The notes under the pieces were generated by a model. The model was given only the letters and a program-made list of their open reading frames with translations, searched no databases and was not told the origin of the DNA. From the NCBI GenBank assembly GCA_024699205.1, contig JAILQA010000131.1, positions 1-5,383 on the forward strand: a stretch of 5,383 nucleotides of DNA, written 5' to 3'. Source of the DNA: Treponema sp. Its GTDB lineage: Bacteria > Spirochaetota > Spirochaetia > Treponematales > Treponemataceae. Positions 1 through 5,383 of the stretch are shown here, one piece after another. The position numbers and the translations under genes were made by a program. Each line of letters starts with the position of its first letter. Positions within the stretch are counted from its first letter, which is position 1.

Positions 1-1525
1 TATGCTTGGTGGTGCTGTAAATTACCTATTTGATTATCCTTATGGCTGTCTTGAACAACAGTCTTCTAGAGTTCTGCCATTAGTTCTGTTTGAAGATTAT
101 ATTGATGTCTTTGGTCTGGATTCAAAAGTAAAGGATATTAAGACCTGTGTAAAAAATTATACATCTTCTTGGGCAAAAGTTCAGCTTGAAGATGGTTCTT
201 TCCCTTACTGGCCGGACGGAACTAGAGGTTCGCTTTATGTAAGTATTAGAATCGCTCATATTTGTGCAGCAGCAATTCAAAGGGGCTATTCTCGTGATGA
301 ACTTGAAATTAATCTTAGAACTCTTTCATCTTATATCGCAAAGGAAGTTACAAGCTATACTTATACTAATAATGATTACCTCAAAGCTTATGCCTGCTAT
401 GTTATGAAATTACTGGGTTATCACAATCTTGATAATGAACTCAACAATCTGTATAGAAAAATAGACAACCTTACCTTATCAGCTGCTGCTTATGTTTCTT
501 TGGCCTATGCGGAAGACATGGGATTAAGTTCTTTAACAAAAGCAAGCGAAATAAACAAGATTATTCGCCCATACCTGCAGCCGGTTGAACGTTCTGTAAC
601 AATTCTGGACCCTAACCGCAAAGATGATTATTGGTTCTGGTATGAATCTCCTGCTGAACAAATGGCAATCATTTTGCAGGCTTTTGTAAAAGTTGATCCT
701 AATGACCAGATGGTAGACCGCCTGCTCTTTACATTGATGAAAAATCAATCTATGGGTTACTGGAAAAATACTGCATCCACAGCAAAGGTTTTGGAAGCAA
801 TTTATACTTACATAAAAATGCGAAACCTTGATAACACCGACTTTACTGGAAGTGCAAAAATTGATGGAAAATCTCTTATGACAGAAGCTTTTACGGGTGT
901 AGGAGCAAAACCAAAAACGCTGGTACTTCCTTTTGAAAATGAAATTATTTCTAGTCTGGAAAAGGATAAAACTATTCCAATCTCCTTTGAAAAGAATGGT
1001 CCTGGTCAACTTTATTATACAGCAGAAATGAAATATGCCCTTCCAGATGAAATGCAATGTGCCCGCGACGAAGGATTAAAGATTGTGTATACAATTTCAG
1101 ACTATGAAACAGGCGAAGAAATCAAAACTTCTGGTTCTTATGATTCTCTGCTTACTTTAGAAAGTGGAAAATTGTATAAGGCCACAGTTCGTGTCGAATC
1201 AATACGAAACAGAACTTATGTTGCCCTTCGTTCACCAATTCCTTCTGGTGCAGAAATACTTGATTCTACTTTTGTAACAACAAGCTCTAAGGGCGAAACA
1301 TCTGTTGAATCAGAAGGCTGGGGACACTGGTTAAGCAACAAAACTATCTATGATAACGAAATCCAGTTCTTCTGGGATAATTTCAATGTAGGATCTTCAA
1401 CCGTAAGCTTTACCTTCAGAGCAACACGACGTGGTATTTATCCAACACCGCCAGTTCAGGCTGAATGTATGTATGAACCGGAAATCTTTGGTAGAAGCGA
1501 CGGTTATTTGTTCCAGATAAAATAA
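1..1525 (+). CDS. Bacterial alpha-2-macroglobulin (thioester type), C-terminal part; 5' end outside window
   Basis: This is the last 507 or so residues of a large envelope protein that, in characterised relatives, traps proteases. A cleaved bait region exposes a reactive thioester, which links covalently to the attacker. Numbering from the first visible Met (base 2), the thioester motif C16-L17-E18-Q19 is intact and sits in the typical context Y-P-Y-G-C-L-E-Q-x-x-S-R. Residues 1 to about 275 look like the alpha-helical thioester domain, with the recurring Q-x-E-D-G-S-F-x-Y-W (61-70) and Y-W-x-N-T-A (253-258) helix-hairpin motifs. A beta-rich link follows (about 280-345, containing G-x-L-Y-Y). 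The C-terminal receptor-binding-like domain ends in the family signature P-P-V-Q-A-E-C-M-Y-x-P-E near 483-493. Whole bacterial members are usually 1,500-1,900 residues, so the signal peptide, MG domains and bait region lie upstream. The Met at base 2 is internal, not the true start. The stop overlaps the pbpC start. The family call is firm. An intact thioester next to pbpC points to the YfhM class rather than the thioester-less YfaS class. Confidence 0.93.
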   Translation, partial: MLGGAVNYLFDYPYGCLEQQSSRVLPLVLFEDYIDVFGLDSKVKDIKTCVKNYTSSWAKVQLEDGSFPYWPDGTRGSLYVSIRIAHICAAAIQRGYSRDELEINLRTLSSYIAKEVTSYTYTNNDYLKAYACYVMKLLGYHNLDNELNNLYRKIDNLTLSAAAYVSLAYAEDMGLSSLTKASEINKIIRPYLQPVERSVTILDPNRKDDYWFWYESPAEQMAIILQAFVKVDPNDQMVDRLLFTLMKNQSMGYWKNTASTAKVLEAIYTYIKMRNLDNTDFTGSAKIDGKSLMTEAFTGVGAKPKTLVLPFENEIISSLEKDKTIPISFEKNGPGQLYYTAEMKYALPDEMQCARDEGLKIVYTISDYETGEEIKTSGSYDSLLTLESGKLYKATVRVESIRNRTYVALRSPIPSGAEILDSTFVTTSSKGETSVESEGWGHWLSNKTIYDNEIQFFWDNFNVGSSTVSFTFRATRRGIYPTPPVQAECMYEPEIFGRSDGYLFQIK

Positions 1526-1527
1526 TG
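1523..1527 (+). promoter_or_regulatory. TAATG stop/start overlap coupling the macroglobulin gene to pbpC
   Basis: The TAA stop of the macroglobulin gene (1523-1525) shares its last A with the ATG of pbpC (1525-1527). The bases just upstream (CCAGATAAAATA) contain no purine-rich Shine-Dalgarno core. pbpC therefore probably relies on ribosomes finishing the upstream gene and re-initiating. The arrangement also implies a common transcript. The overlap is read directly; the coupling is inferred. Confidence 0.8.
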
Positions 1528-3762
1528 AAAAAAAATCTGCCGATTTTATACCTGATTCTGGGGTTTTTGGGAGTGTGGCTTTTATTACGCTACACCCCAT
1601 ATCCGGAATTAGATGCCTTACTCAATCAGCCCTACAGTTGCAGGGTTTATGATTGTAATGGAAATATAATACAAATTACTTCTCTTGATGACGGATTAAA
1701 ACGTGAGTTTTTACCTTTGGAAGAAATATCGCCTCAGGTAAGAAGTGTTTTTATAAAAGCCGAAGATAAGCGTTTTTACTTTCATCACGGCGTAGATTAC
1801 ACGGCAGCAATTACAGCTTTTTTTCAGAATATGTCTTCAAAAAAAACAATTCGCGGTGCATCTACAATTCCTATGCAGCTGGCTAAAATATGCTCGCCTG
1901 TAGAAGTTCATTCTTTTTCACGAAAGCTTCAGGATGTTCTTAACGCCTATCGTATAGAAGCCCGTTTTTCTAAAAAAAAGATTCTGGAGCTCTATTTAAA
2001 CTCACTTCCTTTTGGTATGAATGTCTGTGGTGTTAATTCCGCGGCGCGAACTTTCTTCGGCAAACCCGTAAACGACCTTTCCCCCGAACAGTTATGCTGC
2101 CTTGCAGTAATTCCGCGCCGTCCTTCCTCATATAATCCAATAAATCACCCGACCGAATGCGCAGAAATGGCCCGGGAAATTGCCGACGGTCTTTCCTTTG
2201 CCAACACACAAGCTGTAGAGACTGCAGCAAAAACAGCGCGTGCATTTGAATATCCATACAAGATGCCGCATTATATTTTGTATTTAAAGAAAACTGCCCC
2301 GCAATTATTTGAAAACTATGAGCTCCACCTTTCCGTGGATATGGATGTACAAATTCAGGCAGAAACCTTACTTTCACAGGCTCTCCTGCAGGCAAAAAAC
2401 TCACGAATCAGTAACGGTGCTATTCTTTTAATCAATAACAAGGATGCTTCCGTTATTTCCTGGGTTGGCAGCGAAAACTGGTTTGATGATTCTGTAAGTG
2501 GACAAATTGACGGTGTTCTAGTAAAAAATCAGCCGGGAAGTTCCATGAAACCTTTTTTATACGCTCTTGCTTTTGATACGCCTGATGAAAAAGGAAATCC
2601 TCTTTATTATCCATCAAAAGTTATAGCCGATATCCCACAGGAGTTTGGAGGCGAAAATCTCTATATTCCGGCTAATTTTAATAACCGTTTCAACGGGCCA
2701 ATAAGAACTCGTGTAGCCCTTGCATCCAGTTTGAACATTCCAGCAGTTACAATTTTAAATGAAATAGGTGTAGATAATTATCTGAACAAATTATATGAGT
2801 TAGGATTTGATTCCTTGAGACACGGTGGCAAAGAAGCTGATTTAGGGCTTGCACTTGGTGCCGGGGAAGTAACCTTGTATGAGCTTGTAAATGCATTCAG
2901 CATCTTCCCTCGCGATGGAAAAGATTTCAAGGGAAATCAGATTTATTCGCAGGATACCGCACGCTTAATCTGTTCTATTCTTTCCGATAAAAGTTCACGG
3001 GCTCTTGGCTTTGGTTATGCTCAGACTTTTGAAACAGATTATCCTTCAATCTTTAAAACTGGAACTTCTAATCAATATCAGAATATTACAGCTCTGGGAG
3101 CTACAAAAGATTTTACAATTGGGGTATGGATGGGAAACTTTGCAGGACAAACAGTTATTGGAAAAACAGGAAGTTCTCTTCCAGCCTGGGTGGCAAAAAA
3201 TCTATTAGATTATGTAGAAATGGGTGTCGAAAAAAATATACAGAATTATTATAAAAGTCAGGTGTATGAAAAAAAAGACTTCGACAAACCTGAAAACTGG
3301 ACACTTCAAAAAATCTGTTCTCTATCAGGCTTAAAAGCAGGTCCAGATTGTCCGGCTTCGGTGTATGAATACATAAAAAATGGGTGTGAACTGGAAAGCT
3401 GTGAATGGCACAAGAAGAATAGAGACGGCGATATAGAAATTATATTCCCGTCAGCGTTCCAGCAATGGATAAAAACAAATAACATCAATGCAGTTATAAA
3501 TTATAATTCCAGTCCGCTGACTCTACTTTCTCCAAGGGATAATTCTATTTTTTATTACAGTAGCACATCTGCAACAAAACAGGCAATAAATGTTCAGGTC
3601 ATTGGTGGCTCTGCAAATCAACTGTCTATTTTTTATGACAATAATCCTTCTTTTCAAGTTCAAAGACCTTTTGATTTTCATCTGCCTGTAGAACGCGGTA
3701 ATCACACCTGCACTTGTATCTGCGGAAATGAAAAAATTACGTTTAATTTTCTTGTAAAATAA
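1525..3762 (+). CDS. pbpC: Penicillin-binding protein 1C (bifunctional glycosyltransferase/transpeptidase)
   Basis: A class A PBP of 745 residues, close to the usual PBP1C length, that polymerises lipid II into glycan strands and may cross-link peptides in the periplasm. Residues 5-21 form an N-terminal membrane anchor after M-K-K. The GT51 glycosyltransferase shows motif 1 E80-D81-x-x-F84-x-x-H87-x-G89, motif 2 G111-x-S-T-I-x-x-Q118-x-x-K121, and motif 3 R133-K134-x-x-D137 followed by I-L-E-L-Y-L-N (153-159). D137 replaces the Glu usually seen there. The transpeptidase has S339-x-x-K342 with nucleophile S339, S402-L-N404 and K511-T-G-T-S515. A PBP1C-type cysteine linker follows (I-C598-S-L-S-G ... 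C609-P ... C626-x-W-H629). The C-terminal stretch, about 662-745, resembles the BiPBP_C domain. The start is set by the TAATG overlap, and no other Met precedes the catalytic motifs. The neighbouring thioester macroglobulin supports PBP1C over PBP1A/1B. The family assignment is strong; full glycosyltransferase activity is not assured. Confidence 0.95.
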   Translation: MKKNLPILYLILGFLGVWLLLRYTPYPELDALLNQPYSCRVYDCNGNIIQITSLDDGLKREFLPLEEISPQVRSVFIKAEDKRFYFHHGVDYTAAITAFFQNMSSKKTIRGASTIPMQLAKICSPVEVHSFSRKLQDVLNAYRIEARFSKKKILELYLNSLPFGMNVCGVNSAARTFFGKPVNDLSPEQLCCLAVIPRRPSSYNPINHPTECAEMAREIADGLSFANTQAVETAAKTARAFEYPYKMPHYILYLKKTAPQLFENYELHLSVDMDVQIQAETLLSQALLQAKNSRISNGAILLINNKDASVISWVGSENWFDDSVSGQIDGVLVKNQPGSSMKPFLYALAFDTPDEKGNPLYYPSKVIADIPQEFGGENLYIPANFNNRFNGPIRTRVALASSLNIPAVTILNEIGVDNYLNKLYELGFDSLRHGGKEADLGLALGAGEVTLYELVNAFSIFPRDGKDFKGNQIYSQDTARLICSILSDKSSRALGFGYAQTFETDYPSIFKTGTSNQYQNITALGATKDFTIGVWMGNFAGQTVIGKTGSSLPAWVAKNLLDYVEMGVEKNIQNYYKSQVYEKKDFDKPENWTLQKICSLSGLKAGPDCPASVYEYIKNGCELESCEWHKKNRDGDIEIIFPSAFQQWIKTNNINAVINYNSSPLTLLSPRDNSIFYYSSTSATKQAINVQVIGGSANQLSIFYDNNPSFQVQRPFDFHLPVERGNHTCTCICGNEKITFNFLVK

Positions 3763-3779
3763 GTATAATAATTTCAACT

Positions 3780-3783
3780 GGAG
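3780..3783 (+). promoter_or_regulatory. Ribosome binding site for the esterase gene
   Basis: GGAG lies five bases upstream of the ATG at 3789, in the context CTGGAGTTATTATG. It fixes the esterase start, since the next in-frame Met is more than 100 codons downstream, beyond the signal peptide. The upstream gene pbpC has no comparable site, so the esterase may be translated independently even on a shared transcript. Confidence 0.8.
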
Positions 3784-3788
3784 TTATT

Positions 3789-5383
3789 ATGAAAAAATCA
3801 ACTTTTTTACCATGCCTTCGAGCAGGCTTTCTTTTTATAGGATTTTCACTTTTTACTGCACTTCTTTTTTCCTGTAAAACAACAGATGTTACAAGCCCTT
3901 TTACCGAAAATGAAGGACAAATCCAAAAAACAGAAATCCTTGAGACAAAAAACGGAAAAATTCGCGGTATATCTAATACAAAAACTTCCGTTGAATTATT
4001 TGCAGGTATCCCCTTTGCTGAACCGCCTGTAGGAAATCTTCGCTGGAAAGAACCTGTCGATGTTCAAAACTGGGATGGCGTTTTGGAAGCTGACCATTTT
4101 GCTCCAATGGCAATGCAAAGTAACTATCCAAAATTAGTAAGAAAATTATTTAATGCCTACATACATTCAAGCGGCGACCGAAGTGATTTTGGTCCTATGT
4201 CCGAAGACTGTCTTTATCTCAACATCTGGCGGCCAGCTGGTACCAATGAAAACTCAAAGCTTCCAGTTCTGGTTTACATTCATGGTGGAAGCCTGACAAG
4301 CGGTTCTTCCTGGTTTGAAAGTTATGACGGCGAAAGACTTGCACAAAAAGGAATTATTGTAATTACAATTGCTTATCGACTTGGAGTTTTTGGTTATTTT
4401 GCCCACGAAGATTTGATAAAAGAAAGTCCTAACAAAACCACTGGAAATTACGGTCTTTTGGATCAGATTAAAGCTTTGGAATGGATAAATCAAAATGTTG
4501 AAGCATTTGGCGGCGACCTTCAAAACATAACAATCGCAGGTGAATCAGCAGGTTCTTCTTCGGTAAATGCTTTGTGTGCTTCCCCTCTTTCAAAAGGTTT
4601 ATTCCGACGGGCAATTGCAGAAAGTTCTTCACTGGTAGTTCAGGTTCCGTCTCACACCTTCCGTTCAAAAAAAGCTGCACTTTCTATGGGCAAAAAAATC
4701 ATGGAGGAATTTAAAGCAACCTCGATTGAAGATTTACGTGCTATTCCGGCTGAAAAACTGGTAAAAACTTCTCACGCGAATAATGCGATGACAGTAGATT
4801 CCTATGCATTGCCTGAATATCCTTGGGAAATTTACAAGAAGGGATTGAATCATGAAGAAGCACTGCTGAATGGATTTAATCATAATGAAGGTCTGGCATT
4901 TACTTTTTTGACTAATATCAACAAGCGAAATTATAAAAAGATGCTCTACGAGTCGCCATATATTAGCGATGTGGAGGGATTGTGTAAGCTCGAAGAAATC
5001 AAAACAAATAAAGAGGCAAAACAATTTTATACAGATATTTTCTCTGTTGTTTGTTTTACCTATCCTCATTATTCCTGGACAAAAGTTCTTGCAGCTCAAG
5101 GAAAACCGGTTTATGAATATGTTTTCACAAAAGAAAATATCGGTTTGAGCACCATGCATTCCGGTGAAATGGCTTATGCTTACGGCAACCTGGATAAAAA
5201 CAAAAAGAACATTTATAACGGTGAAGATTACAGACTTGAAGCCATAATGACCGAATATTGGGCAAACTTTGTAAAATACGGAAATCCAAACGGAGAAGGC
5301 TTACCTGAATGGACTGATTCTTCTCAACTGGGCCAACACTGCGGCGAATACCTTCTTGAACTTGGTACAGAAGTAAGAAGCGT
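3789..5383 (+). CDS. Carboxylesterase type B lipoprotein; 3' end outside window
   Basis: The frame opens at ATG 3789 and stays open to the right edge, giving 531 codons plus two bases; probably only a few tens of residues are missing. Residues 1-28 are a signal peptide (M-K-K, R11, hydrophobic 13-27) ending in L-F-S before C29, so the protein is probably lipidated and membrane-anchored outside the cytoplasm. The rest is an alpha/beta-hydrolase of the carboxylesterase/cholinesterase family. It has the E-D-C-L-Y-L-N-I-W signature (139-147), the oxyanion-hole H165-G-G, and the nucleophile elbow F240-G-G ... G251-E-S253-A-G. The probable acid is E367 in N-x-N-E-G, and the probable triad His is H457 in M-H-S-G-E-M-A-Y. 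All three catalytic residues are present, so it should be active on carboxylic esters. The substrate cannot be read from sequence; such enzymes take acyl or aryl esters, xenobiotics or polyketide esters. It lies 26 bases after pbpC, which suggests co-transcription. The family call is firm and the role is unknown. Confidence 0.93.
   Translation, partial: MKKSTFLPCLRAGFLFIGFSLFTALLFSCKTTDVTSPFTENEGQIQKTEILETKNGKIRGISNTKTSVELFAGIPFAEPPVGNLRWKEPVDVQNWDGVLEADHFAPMAMQSNYPKLVRKLFNAYIHSSGDRSDFGPMSEDCLYLNIWRPAGTNENSKLPVLVYIHGGSLTSGSSWFESYDGERLAQKGIIVITIAYRLGVFGYFAHEDLIKESPNKTTGNYGLLDQIKALEWINQNVEAFGGDLQNITIAGESAGSSSVNALCASPLSKGLFRRAIAESSSLVVQVPSHTFRSKKAALSMGKKIMEEFKATSIEDLRAIPAEKLVKTSHANNAMTVDSYALPEYPWEIYKKGLNHEEALLNGFNHNEGLAFTFLTNINKRNYKKMLYESPYISDVEGLCKLEEIKTNKEAKQFYTDIFSVVCFTYPHYSWTKVLAAQGKPVYEYVFTKENIGLSTMHSGEMAYAYGNLDKNKKNIYNGEDYRLEAIMTEYWANFVKYGNPNGEGLPEWTDSSQLGQHCGEYLLELGTEVRS

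Noticed and set aside
533..1057. Minus-strand open frame of 174 codons opposite the macroglobulin gene
   Set aside because: Its product is rich in Phe, Cys and Ile with no recognisable domain, and it lies wholly within a strongly supported gene on the other strand. It is a reading-frame shadow.
2033..2404. Minus-strand open frame of 123 codons opposite pbpC
   Set aside because: It is antisense to well-conserved GT51 and linker sequence and has no family resemblance. The local GC-rich patch lowers stop frequency and explains the open frame.
3163..3174. Second K-T-G-S motif in PBP1C (residues 547-550)
   Set aside because: The true transpeptidase K-T-G-T-S is at 511-515 in the expected context. 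The second copy matches the G-x-T-G loop normally found downstream in PBP1C and is not a second active site.
3005..3208. Plus-strand 67-codon frame inside pbpC
   Set aside because: It overlaps the K-T-G region of the transpeptidase in another frame. The Leu/Gln/Lys-rich product looks like an out-of-frame translation.
3763..3788. Terminator between pbpC and the esterase
   Set aside because: The 26-base gap contains no GC-rich inverted repeat followed by a T run, so no rho-independent terminator is supported.
4734..5159. Minus-strand frames opposite the esterase (this one and shorter ones at 4254-4523 and 4468-4680)
   Set aside because: The + strand frame carries an intact esterase with all catalytic motifs across these positions. 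The antisense products have no recognisable features.

Overview
The window holds three genes, all on the + strand and packed head to tail. They are the 3' third of a bacterial alpha-2-macroglobulin gene (left edge to 1525), a complete pbpC-type gene for penicillin-binding protein 1C (1525-3762), and a carboxylesterase-type-B lipoprotein gene that runs off the right edge (3789 onward, no stop reached). The only intergenic DNA is 26 bases (3763-3788). I see no genes on the minus strand and no RNA genes, mobile elements, CRISPR arrays, rho-independent terminators or long repeats.

The organism is a low-GC bacterium with a periplasm. The esterase signal peptide ends in a relaxed lipobox (L-F-S-C) of the kind common in spirochaetes. 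With the AT-rich codon use, this makes a Treponema-like spirochaete my best guess. That is inference and only moderately secure, because nothing in the window is a species marker.

The first two genes form a recognised functional pair. Bacterial thioester alpha-2-macroglobulins (the YfhM/ECAM class) are typically encoded next to PBP1C. The usual model is that the macroglobulin covalently traps proteases that breach the outer envelope, while PBP1C mends the peptidoglycan. Here the thioester motif C-L-E-Q is intact, and the stop codon of the macroglobulin gene overlaps the start codon of pbpC (TAATG), so the two are probably translationally coupled. PBP1C has its membrane anchor, glycosyltransferase, transpeptidase and C-terminal BiPBP-type domains. 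One conserved acidic position in the glycosyltransferase appears to be Asp rather than Glu.

The third gene starts 26 bases after pbpC behind a good ribosome binding site and is probably part of the same transcript. It encodes a predicted lipid-anchored esterase with a complete Ser-Glu-His triad. Its substrate and any role in envelope defence are unknown. I found no clearly new system. The most useful leads are the esterase as a possible third member of the macroglobulin-PBP1C operon, the altered glycosyltransferase motif, and the A8 tracts found only in pbpC.
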